The notes below the pieces were generated by a model. That model did not search any database. It was not told the origin of the DNA and worked only from the letters and a program-made list of their open reading frames with translations. A program made the translations under genes and the position numbers. A stretch of 64,000 nucleotides of DNA from Sediminibacterium sp. (GTDB lineage Bacteria; Bacteroidota; Bacteroidia; Chitinophagales; Chitinophagaceae), in the NCBI RefSeq assembly GCF_019264485.1, contig NZ_JAHVAA010000004.1, positions 124,001-188,000 of the forward strand, in the 5' to 3' direction. Below, in pieces: positions 9,640 to 17,687 of the stretch (positions within the stretch are counted from its first letter, which is position 1; the number at the start of each line of letters is the position of its first letter).

Positions 9640-10326
9640 TTATTCAGCAGCCTTAAAAATATTTTTGGCCCCTTCTTTCTGTTGTTCTGTTATGCCGATA
9701 AAACCATATTTCCTTTCCAGATCGGTATACATGGCCACTGTTTTCCGGATACGGTTAAAATCTGTTTCCGGAATTTTTATTATTTCCAATGCTTCTTTTT
9801 GTTTCCACACTTCTGCTTCAATCAGCATATCGGCCTGTTTACCGTTTACTTCCAGTTTATCCATCAGCGTTCTGCGGAATTTGTTCCTGAACAATAGCTG
9901 TAACTGGGGTTTGGCAATCGTGTCGTATGTTTTGTTTGCTGTTAGTGTAATGAGTGCACAGGGTTGTGTGAGACTTTGTTTTCTTCTGTCAGTAAGCGTT
10001 TTCAACTGATCACCGGAAAGCGATAATGCTTTGTATTTTTTTATCACGGCTTCTTCTACTTCCCCATCGGTGGCAAATGTATCGCTGGTATTGGCCTGTA
10101 TTTTTATTTTGGTGAGTCTTGCCCAATTGTTAATCTGTCCGATTTTATCTGCATTGGCTTCCGATATTTTGAGTTGTTTGATGAGGAATGGCTTTTCACA
10201 ATAACCGAATAATTCTGCCTGTTGTTCGGGGGTCCATTCTGTTGACGTGTTTTGTGCAAATGCAGTTGCTGTAAAAATCAGCATCAATAACAAGAAAGAA
10301 TATTGTAAACGCATCCGCTTTTGCAT
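9640..10326 (-). CDS. Exported protein of unknown function
   Basis: 228 residues from ATG 10326. Starts at 10344 and 10314 are also possible; the chosen one gives a short basic n-region before the signal peptide core and a cut after TAFAQ. The mature protein is helical and Lys/Glu-rich, with repeated TPEQQ/LSGDQLK-type phrases and two Cys (GYCEKP, QPCALI). The pattern faintly recalls Spy/CpxP-like periplasmic helical proteins, but I cannot assign a family. It stands alone between the palindrome at 9580 and the MORN-like gene at 10366, both on the minus strand. Confidence 0.65.
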   Translation of the reverse strand: MQKRMRLQYSFLLLMLIFTATAFAQNTSTEWTPEQQAELFGYCEKPFLIKQLKISEANADKIGQINNWARLTKIKIQANTSDTFATDGEVEEAVIKKYKALSLSGDQLKTLTDRRKQSLTQPCALITLTANKTYDTIAKPQLQLLFRNKFRRTLMDKLEVNGKQADMLIEAEVWKQKEALEIIKIPETDFNRIRKTVAMYTDLERKYGFIGITEQQKEGAKNIFKAAE

Positions 10327-10365
10327 AACAAAATATTTAGGCATTGAAATTACTATATAAGTCTG

Positions 10366-11400
10366 CTAAAAAGAATAGGATAGTGTTAAAGATTGCTTAT
10401 TAAGAAAGGGGATAATACGGTTATTATGCAATACCGGTTTCCACTTTTTTGATCTCTTGAAAACACCTGTAATCTCATCATCAAAACCCTTGTTCACCGT
10501 ATTATCCAACATAATACCTGATGGATTCCCATCAGGGTTCACCATAAAATAAGCAATATAGATGGTTGTTTTTTTCGGATTACCCGGCTTGTTCATGATA
10601 TCAGGCAGTTGCCCCGATAAGTAGTTTACCCATGCTTTAATGCCACCCGAATATTCTGGTTTGTTACTGGATATTTCACAATGTGTTTGTACTACGCCGT
10701 TAGTATCGTAACAAATAGCATTTGCATACTCAACGGTTGAGTCGTAATAGGCATATTCATAAATATCATATTTTATTTGGGGCTTTGCTTCAGTCAACAG
10801 GCTGTCTGCCGTACCATATTGTAAAACCGAAGCACGCTGACCGTTTGGATGATAATAGAACCAGTTACCTGTTTTGCGTAAACCCTTTGCCAGTTTGCCT
10901 TTGAATGAAACTACTCCGTTATCAAAAAAACCTACCACTACTCCCGATCCATTACCCAAAGTATCCAATTGCATTTCTGTTCGCGGGTTACCACTTGGGT
11001 ACCAGCTACTACAGAGGCCATATGGAATATCAGTTTTAAATTGAAATGAATCACTGATTATTTTATTGGGATAAACAGAAAGATGTGTGCCTGTTTTTTG
11101 ATTGTTATGATAGAGTTCTCTGCCGCTTATCTCTCCCGTACCAAAAAAATATTCAAAAAGCCCGTGCTTAGTGGTACAGCTGGCATCTTTATAAAATCCG
11201 TGTTTTAGTAACTGTCCGGATTTGGCACTATAGTCTGCCCTGAACCAACCTGTATCATTTTTCTCCAACTCACCAAAATAAAATGCAAGTTCTTGAGAAG
11301 AAGGGTTCCAGTTGTAATCATAATATATCCTGGTTTTCTGTGCCGTTGCCATACTGCAATAAGAACAGATCACTATCAGGCAAGTTATTTTTCCTATCAT
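10366..11400 (-). CDS. Exported MORN/YwqK-type repeat protein with TonB-C-like end
   Basis: 344 residues with a signal peptide (cut near MATAQ). Residues about 50-215 contain repeated turn-strand units (KHGLFEYFFGTGEISGRELY, GNWFYYHPNGQRASVLQYG) typical of MORN/YwqK-like repeats. The last ~90 residues (GIKAWVNYLSGQLPDIM.., TIYIAYFMVNPDGNPSG, KWKPVLHNNR) match the fold pattern of the TonB C-terminal domain often appended to Bacteroidota periplasmic proteins. Probably periplasmic and peptidoglycan- or outer-membrane-associated; the exact role is unknown. A GNAT gene starts divergently 52 bp away. Confidence 0.75.
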   Translation of the reverse strand: MIGKITCLIVICSYCSMATAQKTRIYYDYNWNPSSQELAFYFGELEKNDTGWFRADYSAKSGQLLKHGFYKDASCTTKHGLFEYFFGTGEISGRELYHNNQKTGTHLSVYPNKIISDSFQFKTDIPYGLCSSWYPSGNPRTEMQLDTLGNGSGVVVGFFDNGVVSFKGKLAKGLRKTGNWFYYHPNGQRASVLQYGTADSLLTEAKPQIKYDIYEYAYYDSTVEYANAICYDTNGVVQTHCEISSNKPEYSGGIKAWVNYLSGQLPDIMNKPGNPKKTTIYIAYFMVNPDGNPSGIMLDNTVNKGFDDEITGVFKRSKKWKPVLHNNRIIPFLNKQSLTLSYSF

Positions 11401-11440
11401 TCACTGTTTATTATTTCCCTAAAATACTGGTTTCTGTTTT

Positions 11441-11448
11441 TATCTTCG
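11441..11448 (+). promoter_or_regulatory. Predicted -7 element TATCTTCG, leaderless position
   Basis: Close match to the Bacteroidota -7 consensus TAnnTTTG. It ends four bases before the ATG at 11453, so transcription should begin at or next to the start codon. Confidence 0.45.
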
Positions 11449-11452
11449 TATC

Positions 11453-12133
11453 ATGAATTTTTTTCTTGCCAATCCTGTTTGGGAAGCACTTTCCACACAC
11501 CAGTTTTACCTGAACCGGGGCGATGATACACTGAAATATTTCCCAGGTGATATTTGTCCATTTGTGGCCCTGCAGCATTGGAACGAAACCGATTTCAGCA
11601 AACTGGAAACAGCACTACCTTCTGACAGAACGTTCTCTGTCCCTTTTTTTAAAGAAATTCATTTTCCCGATTCGTTTGAAGTATTGTTTGCCATTCCGCT
11701 ATACCAGATGATCTGTAATCATTTTCATCCTGTTGAAAATACAGGTATCAATATTATTCCGCTTACTGAACAGCATGTTCCACAAATGCTCTTGCTCACT
11801 GAACAAACCAAACCCGGTCCTTTCTACCAGCGAACCATTGAGTTTGGTAATTATCATGGCATTTTTGAAGGAACAGAACTGGTATCTATGGCCGGACAAC
11901 GCCTGCAAACCCATACCCATACAGAAGTAAGCGCTATTTGTACCGATCCTCAACACCTCGGTAAATCTTATGCTAAAATACTTACCTCCTTTATCTGCTC
12001 CCTGATCATTGAATCGGGTAAAACTCCTTTTCTGCATGTAAGACAGGATAATGCAGCAGCAATTGGTTTATACAAAAAGCTGGGATTTGACATCAGTACA
12101 GAAATATTCTTCGCTGTTTTCAAAAAGAAATAA
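11453..12133 (+). CDS. GNAT-family N-acetyltransferase (FR47-like)
   Basis: 226 residues. The C-terminal half carries the GNAT fold: VSAICTDPQHLGKSYAKIL (acetyl-CoA-binding motif A region, about residues 160-178) and HVRQDNAAAIGLYKKLGF (motif B, about 197-214). The N-terminal 90 residues are a less conserved extension, as in FR47-like acetyltransferases. The substrate cannot be told. A -7 element 4 nt before the ATG suggests a leaderless message, and a 44-bp perfect palindrome begins right after the stop codon. Confidence 0.85.
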   Translation: MNFFLANPVWEALSTHQFYLNRGDDTLKYFPGDICPFVALQHWNETDFSKLETALPSDRTFSVPFFKEIHFPDSFEVLFAIPLYQMICNHFHPVENTGINIIPLTEQHVPQMLLLTEQTKPGPFYQRTIEFGNYHGIFEGTELVSMAGQRLQTHTHTEVSAICTDPQHLGKSYAKILTSFICSLIIESGKTPFLHVRQDNAAAIGLYKKLGFDISTEIFFAVFKKK

Positions 12134-12177
12134 CCCTCATCCCTGCCCCGGACTTAAGTCCGGGGCAGGGATGAGGG
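12134..12177. repeat. 44-bp perfect palindrome abutting the GNAT stop codon
   Basis: Left arm 12134-12155 and right arm 12156-12177 are exact reverse complements with no loop. The core TGCCCCGGACTT/AAGTCCGGGGCA is repeated at 13225-13248. It begins at the base after the TAA, so it probably ends transcription of the GNAT gene or is a mobile palindromic repeat. Confidence 0.85.
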
Positions 12178-12211
12178 GAGAATTCTTATATTTAATCCAT
12201 AATTGTACGCC

Positions 12212-13117
12212 ATGCATTCATCCAGAAGATCGTTTTTAAAAAATAGTGGCCTTGCCTTAGCTGCCACCACATTATTACCACGTAATTTATTTGCAGAAAG
12301 CAATGCCAAAATGCTTACAGGAGTACAATTGTATTCCGTTCGTGCAGCCATGGGTAAAGACCCACTGGGTACATTAAAAGCATTGGCCGAAATGGGGTAT
12401 AAATATGTAGAGCATGCCAATTATGTAAACCGCAAGTTCTATGGTTATACCGCCAAAGAATTTAAAAAAATACTCAATGACCTGGGTATGCAAATGCCCA
12501 GCGGACATACTGTAATGGGCAAAACACATTGGGATGCCGGTAAAAAACAGTTCACCGATCTCTGGAAATATACAGTGGAAGATGCTGCAGAAATGGGACA
12601 GGAACTGGTAATCAGTCCATGGCTGGATGCCGACCTTCGCAAGACCTACGATGAAATGCTTGCTTATATGGATGTATTCAACAAGAGTGGTGAGTTATGT
12701 AAAGCAGCAGGCATGCGTTTCGGTTACCATAACCATGATTTCGAATTTACTGCCACGCTCAACGGACAGAAAGTATATGATATCATCTTAAAAAATACTG
12801 ATCCCAATTTAGTGGTACAACAGCTCGATATGGGTAACCTGTATCATACCGGAGAGAATGCCCTTGAAATAGTGAATAACTATCCCGGTCGTTTTGTTTC
12901 AGTTCACGTGAAAGATGAAATTAAAACCGCCGATGGTAAATCGTATGAGAGCACCATACTCGGAAAAGGAGTGGCCAATACAAAAGCCATTACCGATCTC
13001 TGTAAAACAAAAGGCGGCACTTTACACTTTATTATTGAACAGGAAGCTTATCAGGGTATTGACCCTGTTGAATGCGTGAAGCAGGATCTGGCAGTGATGA
13101 AACAGTGGGGGTATTAG
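12212..13117 (+). CDS. Tat-exported sugar phosphate isomerase/epimerase-type TIM-barrel protein
   Basis: 301 residues from ATG 12212 (a TTG at 12203 is an unlikely alternative). The N-terminus MHSSRRSFLKNSGLALAATT is a twin-arginine signal. The rest is an AP-endonuclease-2/xylose-isomerase-like TIM barrel: GVQLYSVRAAMGKDPLGT, metal-site-like FGYHNHDFEF and VVQQLDMGNLYHTG, SVHVKDEI, and a late IIEQEAY. Such proteins act on sugars or cyclitols in the periplasm of Bacteroidota; the substrate is not predictable. A -7-like box TATATTTA at 12187-12194 lies upstream. Palindromic repeats flank it on both sides. Confidence 0.88.
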   Translation: MHSSRRSFLKNSGLALAATTLLPRNLFAESNAKMLTGVQLYSVRAAMGKDPLGTLKALAEMGYKYVEHANYVNRKFYGYTAKEFKKILNDLGMQMPSGHTVMGKTHWDAGKKQFTDLWKYTVEDAAEMGQELVISPWLDADLRKTYDEMLAYMDVFNKSGELCKAAGMRFGYHNHDFEFTATLNGQKVYDIILKNTDPNLVVQQLDMGNLYHTGENALEIVNNYPGRFVSVHVKDEIKTADGKSYESTILGKGVANTKAITDLCKTKGGTLHFIIEQEAYQGIDPVECVKQDLAVMKQWGY

Positions 13118-13164
13118 GAGGGCTGCGAGCTGCGAGCCACTAGCTGCTAGCTTTTTATTCTGGC

Positions 13165-13189
13165 CATTGTTGGTCGCTGACCAACAATG
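13165..13189. repeat. GTTGGTC-GCT-GACCAAC palindromic repeat, copy 1
   Basis: Arms CATTGTTGGTC (13165-13175) and GACCAACAATG (13179-13189) with a 3-nt loop. First of four copies in the window (others at 16000, 19224 and 21994). Confidence 0.8.
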
Positions 13190-13224
13190 ATGTGAGATCA
13201 GCGTTTTTAATTACAAAACTTCAT

Positions 13225-13248
13225 TGCCCCGGACTTAAGTCCGGGGCA
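13225..13248. repeat. Second copy of the CCCCGGACTTAAGTCCGGGG palindrome
   Basis: Perfect 12-bp arms (13225-13236 and 13237-13248) with no loop, identical to the core of the palindrome at 12134-12177. The two copies flank the TIM-barrel gene. Confidence 0.85.
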
Positions 13249-13292
13249 GGGAATATAGGATGATAGCGCTCTCAACAATGGCGCATGTTTTC

Positions 13293-13300
13293 TATATTTG
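13293..13300 (+). promoter_or_regulatory. Predicted -7 element TATATTTG for the S45 acylase gene
   Basis: Perfect match to TAnnTTTG, 21 bp before the ATG at 13322, giving a leader of about 16 nt. It argues against any translation start at or before 13298. Confidence 0.5.
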
Positions 13301-13321
13301 GTATTCCTCAAAACCAATACC

Positions 13322-15493
13322 ATGCGATTACTGCTTTGCTGCCTGTTGTTTTCCTCTTTCGCCGTTGCTCAATCTTTTACACCTGCCGAAACCAAACGCT
13401 GGGAGGCGCAGGCAAAAACAATTACCATCATTAAAGACAAATGGGGTATTCCGCATATTTATGGTAAGACTGATGCTGATGCGGTATTTGGTTTACTCTA
13501 CACACAATGCGAAGAAAATTTTAGTCGCGTAGAAAGAAATTATCTCGAAGTATTAGGCCGCCAGGCAGAAGCCGATGGTGAACGTATGCTCTACGCCGAT
13601 TTGCAAATGCGTTTGATTGTCGACAGCGCCGCAGCCATTAAAGATTATCATAACAGTCCGGCATGGTTTAAAAAATTGCTGGATGCTTTTGCAGATGGCA
13701 TCAACTATTATCTCTATAAACACCCGGAAGTAAAACCCAAAGTGCTTACCCGTTTTGAGCCCTGGTTTCATTTGATGTTTACCGATGGCAGTGTATCGGC
13801 CACCAGAACAGGTGGTATTGCATTAGAGGAAGTAAGAAGTTTTTACAGTGGCAATAAAAATGCAAGCGCTTATCAACCTGTCATTAATAAAGATGTGGAG
13901 CTGAGTGGTTCCAATGGTTTTGCCATTGCTCCTAAACTCACCAGTAATGGAAATGCCATTCTCTATATTAATCCGCATGTACCATTTTATTTTCGCCCGG
14001 AAATGCATATGGTGAGTGAGGAAGGGCTGAATGCCTATGGTGCCGTTACCTGGGGTCAGATGTTTGTGTACCAGGGTTTCAATGAACATTGTGGATGGAT
14101 GCATACCACAGGTTATGCCGATGTTGCAGACCTCTATGAAGAGAAAGTAACCAAACTAAATGGTAACTGGTTGTATGAATATGAAAAAGAAATGAAACGC
14201 ATCAATACCAAACCTATCACCGTTAAGTATTTAAAAGATGGTCAACAGGTAGCTGTTCCTTTTACCGGTTTTTATACACACCACGGACCAGTAATGGGTA
14301 ATCGCAATGGAAAATGGTTGGCGCTCAAAGAATTCAATCGCTCATTAAGTGCACTTATACAATCATGGGTAAGTACCAAAGCCAATAACCTGAATGAGTT
14401 TAAAGATGCTATGCGTTTGTTATCGAATACCACGAACAATACGGTGTATGCCGATGATAAAGGCAATATCGCTTACTGGCATGGCGATTTTGTTCCGAAA
14501 CGCAATCCCGCTTATGATTATACAAGACCTGTTGACGGCAGCATTAAAGCTACAGAATGGCAGGGTGCTCATAAACTGGAAGAAATAGTACAGGTACATA
14601 ACCCATCAGTAGGCTGGATTCAGAATTGTAATTCAACTCCTTTCACTGCTTCAGGTAAAGACAGTCCGGATAAAAATAAATACCCGGCGTATATGGCGCC
14701 CGATGGACAAAACGCGCGTGGTATTAATGCTGCACGTTTATTAGAGAAAGCCAATAATCTGTCGCTCGATAAAGTTATTGAAATCGGTTATAACCGTTAT
14801 CTCGCTGCTTTTGATTTTCTGATACCTGCGCTTGTGAAAGATTATGATGCTTATAACGGGTCATTAAAAAATGAGCTGAAAGAAGCTGTTGACTTGTTGC
14901 GTGTATGGGATAAAACTTCATCGCTTAATTCAGTAGCAACCACCATCGCCATCGACTGGGCCAACCAGCTCAGCCAGTTTGCACCGCGTGCTGAAACCAT
15001 GGAAGAAGGTACCAATTCAGTAAAACGTTATGAAGACATGGCCAATACCACAGCCCAACAAAAACTCGAATCGCTGAAAAAAGTATTGGATGATCTCACC
15101 AAAACCTATGGTAACTGGCGACAGCCCTGGGGTGAAATCAATCGCTACCAACGTGTAGCAGAAGGGCAAAGATTTGATGACAGTAAACCCAGTATTGCTG
15201 TTGCGCTGAGTTCATCGCGCTGGGGTTCTTTACCCGCTTTTGAAAGCAGATCGGGTAATGGCTACAATAAAAGATATGGCAGTTCCGGTAACAGTTTTAT
15301 TGCTGCTGTTGAATTTGGAAAAAAGCTGAAAGCCAAAACCATTCTTACCGGCGGACAAAGTACCGACCCCAACTCACCCAATTTTACCGACCAGGCAGAG
15401 GGTTTTGTAAATGGGAAGTTTAAAGATATTTTCTTTTATAAGGAAGATGTGGAGAAGAATAGGGTGAAGACCTATCATCCGGGAGAGAGGTAG
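13322..15493 (+). CDS. Penicillin acylase family (S45) N-terminal nucleophile amidase
   Basis: 723 residues from ATG 13322, which starts a signal peptide (MRLLLCCLLFSSFAVAQS). The order follows the S45 family: alpha-chain region with DKWGIPHIYGKTDADAVFGL and QCEENFSRVERN, spacer, then a beta-chain beginning at Ser197 in the phrase SGSNGFAIAP, the expected autocatalytic cleavage point and nucleophile. Later motifs include LYINPHVPFY, FYTHHGPVM and the Asn-rich RLLSNTTNNTVYADDKGNIAYWHGD. Likely a periplasmic amidase acting on N-acyl compounds (acyl-homoserine lactones, beta-lactams or acyl-amino acids). The family is certain, the substrate is not. Monocistronic; a partial repeat follows. Confidence 0.92.
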   Translation: MRLLLCCLLFSSFAVAQSFTPAETKRWEAQAKTITIIKDKWGIPHIYGKTDADAVFGLLYTQCEENFSRVERNYLEVLGRQAEADGERMLYADLQMRLIVDSAAAIKDYHNSPAWFKKLLDAFADGINYYLYKHPEVKPKVLTRFEPWFHLMFTDGSVSATRTGGIALEEVRSFYSGNKNASAYQPVINKDVELSGSNGFAIAPKLTSNGNAILYINPHVPFYFRPEMHMVSEEGLNAYGAVTWGQMFVYQGFNEHCGWMHTTGYADVADLYEEKVTKLNGNWLYEYEKEMKRINTKPITVKYLKDGQQVAVPFTGFYTHHGPVMGNRNGKWLALKEFNRSLSALIQSWVSTKANNLNEFKDAMRLLSNTTNNTVYADDKGNIAYWHGDFVPKRNPAYDYTRPVDGSIKATEWQGAHKLEEIVQVHNPSVGWIQNCNSTPFTASGKDSPDKNKYPAYMAPDGQNARGINAARLLEKANNLSLDKVIEIGYNRYLAAFDFLIPALVKDYDAYNGSLKNELKEAVDLLRVWDKTSSLNSVATTIAIDWANQLSQFAPRAETMEEGTNSVKRYEDMANTTAQQKLESLKKVLDDLTKTYGNWRQPWGEINRYQRVAEGQRFDDSKPSIAVALSSSRWGSLPAFESRSGNGYNKRYGSSGNSFIAAVEFGKKLKAKTILTGGQSTDPNSPNFTDQAEGFVNGKFKDIFFYKEDVEKNRVKTYHPGER

Positions 15494-15517
15494 TGAACAG
15501 AGAAACAGAGGAACAGA

Positions 15518-15545
15518 GAAATAAGGTCCAAAGGACTCCCTTGGA
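15518..15545. repeat. Half copy of the AAATAAGGTCCAAAGGACT repeat
   Basis: 28 bases identical to 16531-16558. Here the right palindrome arm is missing or degenerate, so it is a truncated member of that repeat. Confidence 0.7.
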
Positions 15546-15583
15546 GAATAAGGAAGTGATGATGTTATTCTTAAAATAAGGAA

Positions 15584-15955
15584 GTGGTACAGGAGATTCA
15601 TAATTATTATTTGAATAAAACAGAACCAGTTAAAAGCTGTCTGCTTGCTTTACGCAGTATTATACTTCAGCAGGATAATATGATTACTGAAACGCAGAAA
15701 TATGGGATGCCCTGTTTCTGTTACAAGAAAAAAGTCTTCTGTTATTTATGGACAGATAAAAAGACCGATCAGCCATATATGCTGATGGTGGAAGGGGCTT
15801 ACCTTAATCATCCTCTATTAGAACTAGGCGATCGAAAGAGAATGAAAATCTTCAGGGTTAATGCTACTAAAGATTTGCCCATAAAAACCATTAAGCTTAT
15901 TCTGCAACAAGCATTGGATTTGTATAGAACAGGGGTGATAAAAATAAAAGCATGA
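15584..15955 (+). CDS. DUF1801 domain protein
   Basis: 123 residues, starting at a GTG (15584) preceded by AAGGA. The sequence follows the DUF1801/YdhG-like pattern: an N-terminal YYLNKTEPVKSCLLALRSII, the central TQKYGMPCFCYKKKVFCYL and a C-terminal RVNATKDLPIKTIKLILQQA. These small soluble proteins are widespread in Bacteroidota and their biochemical function is unknown. It is a single gene between an acylase and a short exported-protein gene. Three Cys near the middle are a little unusual. Confidence 0.8.
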   Translation: MVQEIHNYYLNKTEPVKSCLLALRSIILQQDNMITETQKYGMPCFCYKKKVFCYLWTDKKTDQPYMLMVEGAYLNHPLLELGDRKRMKIFRVNATKDLPIKTIKLILQQALDLYRTGVIKIKA

Positions 15956-15980
15956 TCAACAACCGCCGCCTACCACGCCT

Positions 15981-16016
15981 TTGTTGGTCTTTTGCCTCTG
16001 TTGGTCGCCGACCAAC
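15981..16016. repeat. GTTGGTC palindromic repeat, copy 2 (with extra half site)
   Basis: A half site TTGTTGGTC at 15981-15989 is followed by the full palindrome GTTGGTC-GCC-GACCAAC at 16000-16016. It ends 18 bp before the next gene's ATG. Confidence 0.75.
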
Positions 16017-16034
16017 AATCATAAAACATACAAT

Positions 16035-16469
16035 ATGACCCGGTATTCTTGTTTATATTTTGCATTGACCATTTCGTTCATTATGCTATTACAGCTTACA
16101 GATATTAAGGCACAATCAGCCGTATATGTTTGTAAGGAAACCGGTCAATGGGGTGTTGCATGGGATGATGGTAATGCACCACGAATGTCGATGGAGGAAA
16201 CAAAGAAAGAAGCATCGAAAAGATGTTATGACCGAGGCGGAAAAGATTGTCAATTATTTTTTAGCGATGCTACCAAAAGTTGGTATACTTTCTTTACCGG
16301 GGGCGATAAAGGAAAATATGTTTTCGCCATTGGAAAATCGCTGGTCTCTGAAAAAGAATCCATGAAAAAAGCCATGGATGATTATCTGCAGAAAGGTGGT
16401 ATTATTCAGCCGGGTTGCCAAACTTCGAATTGGTATGCACCAAAAGATGCTATAAAAGGAAAAAACTAA
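16035..16469 (+). CDS. Small exported protein, possibly DUF4189-like
   Basis: 144 residues from ATG 16035. A longer frame from 15981 would read through the palindromic repeat and is rejected. Signal peptide to about residue 27 (LTDIKAQ). The mature part (VYVCKETGQWGVAWDDG, MEETKKEASKRCYDRGGKDCQLFF, GKYVFAIGKS) resembles DUF4189-type exported proteins, in which Ala/Lys helices and paired Cys follow a Gly-Trp-Gly stretch; this assignment is tentative. Four Cys in the mature domain suggest disulfides. Confidence 0.7.
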   Translation: MTRYSCLYFALTISFIMLLQLTDIKAQSAVYVCKETGQWGVAWDDGNAPRMSMEETKKEASKRCYDRGGKDCQLFFSDATKSWYTFFTGGDKGKYVFAIGKSLVSEKESMKKAMDDYLQKGGIIQPGCQTSNWYAPKDAIKGKN

Positions 16470-16528
16470 TTTATTGCGCACTCATTCTTGTTAGTAGGCC
16501 AAAAGCAAAGAGAGGTAAACAGAAGAAT

Positions 16529-16569
16529 AAGAAATAAGGTCCAAAGGACTCCCTTGGACCTTATTTCTT
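16529..16569. repeat. Inverted repeat AAGAAATAAGGTCCAA between convergent genes
   Basis: Arms 16529-16544 and 16554-16569 (16 bp, perfect), with weaker complementarity continuing outward to about 16510 and 16584. It lies between the stop codons of convergent genes and probably ends both transcripts. A truncated copy is at 15518-15545. Confidence 0.75.
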
Positions 16570-16586
16570 GTTCTTTATTTCTCTGT

Positions 16587-17081
16587 TCACTTATCCGGCA
16601 GTCCCCATTTCTTTACTAATTCTTCATTCAGTCCACCTTCTTTGGCATTGGGTTTGCCTTTTCCGGTGGTAATCAGTTGTTGCAGGCTGCCTTGTATATA
16701 ACTTGTCCAGGCATCATTACAAACCTGGTAACATTCGCATTCGGGTACGAGACCTTCATGTGTAAAGGTGATGCTTGTTTTACCTTCTTCTTCAGTAATA
16801 TCAAAAATCAATCTGGTGTTCACCCATTCTGTTTTGTCTTCTATAAAACTAAACTGGTTATCTAACACGAGGTAAACCAGTTTTTTGTCGGGTACCAGTT
16901 CTATTAATTTTAATTTACACAAATGCACTTCTTTATAATGGTAAAAGAACTCCCCGCCAAGCTGATCTGTCTCTCCCTGAATTTCTTCGGACCACCATGC
17001 CTTAAAATTTGTAATGGCTTTAAAAGCAACTGCCGCACTTTGGGTAACCAGCAACGTTGATGTATAATTTTTTACCTGCAT
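16587..17081 (-). CDS. SRPBCC (START/AHSA1-like) domain protein, paralogue 1
   Basis: 164 residues. Single helix-grip domain: FKAITNFKAWWSEEIQG near the N-terminus, then HYKEVHLCKLKLIELVPDKKLVYLVLD, ISFTHEGLVPECECYQVCNDAWTSYIQGSLQQL. This is the activator-of-Hsp90/START superfamily pattern common in small Bacteroidota proteins; the ligand is unknown. It is 44 bp downstream of a close paralogue in the same direction, so the pair is a tandem duplication and probably one operon, divergent from a GlxA-like regulator. Confidence 0.88.
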   Translation of the reverse strand: MQVKNYTSTLLVTQSAAVAFKAITNFKAWWSEEIQGETDQLGGEFFYHYKEVHLCKLKLIELVPDKKLVYLVLDNQFSFIEDKTEWVNTRLIFDITEEEGKTSITFTHEGLVPECECYQVCNDAWTSYIQGSLQQLITTGKGKPNAKEGGLNEELVKKWGLPDK

Positions 17082-17125
17082 TTTATTGATATTTAGAATT
17101 ATAATTTATCGCTCCTAAGAAGCTG

Positions 17126-17569
17126 TTATACTTTTTCGGGATTGAGCAGGGGCAGTAATTTACCCTGTAAATATTGCGCCCAGGCGGGTGTACAACTATC
17201 ATAACATTCCACATCTGGTGTTAAACCTTCGTGCGTAAAACGAACATTTACATGGCTCTCTTCCTGTAAAATTTCAAATACAAGACGGGTACCTGTCCAT
17301 TCATCCTGTTTTTCAAGAAAGCTGAGTTTACTCTCTGTTACCAGCCAGACAATTTTTTTTACGGGTATTAATTCTACGAGTTGCTGGCGGGAATAATGAG
17401 CACCTTCACCTGCGTTAAAACTAAAAGAATCGTTGAGTGATCTTGTTTCTCCTTCAAATGATTCATTGAAGAAACCAGACCACCATTTTCGAACATCAAG
17501 AATAATATTAAATACTTCTTCCGCCGGAAGCCTGGTAGTAAGTGTGCGCGTAAAGTTTGTTGCTGTCAT
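17126..17569 (-). CDS. SRPBCC (START/AHSA1-like) domain protein, paralogue 2
   Basis: 147 residues from ATG 17569 (an upstream start at 17593 would add 8 residues). Clear paralogue of the following gene: ILDVRKWWSGFFNES, VELIPVKKIVWLVTES, VRFTHEGLTPDVECYDSCTPAWAQYLQG. The shared phrase FTHEGL.P..ECY marks the subfamily. It is 118 bp from the divergent DJ-1/AraC regulator, which may control the pair. Confidence 0.88.
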   Translation of the reverse strand: MTATNFTRTLTTRLPAEEVFNIILDVRKWWSGFFNESFEGETRSLNDSFSFNAGEGAHYSRQQLVELIPVKKIVWLVTESKLSFLEKQDEWTGTRLVFEILQEESHVNVRFTHEGLTPDVECYDSCTPAWAQYLQGKLLPLLNPEKV

Positions 17570-17687
17570 GCATACTATTGTTATAACAAACATATTATCT
17601 AAACCACACTTTCAAGCTGTGTAAAATAGACAATCTCAGGGGGCAAATCAGACATGCTTCTTATTTACCTTTAGAGAAAGAGAGCGT

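Noticed and set aside
16254..16481. Short minus-strand frame opposite the small exported protein
   Set aside because: No domain, and it lies wholly opposite a gene with a clear signal peptide.
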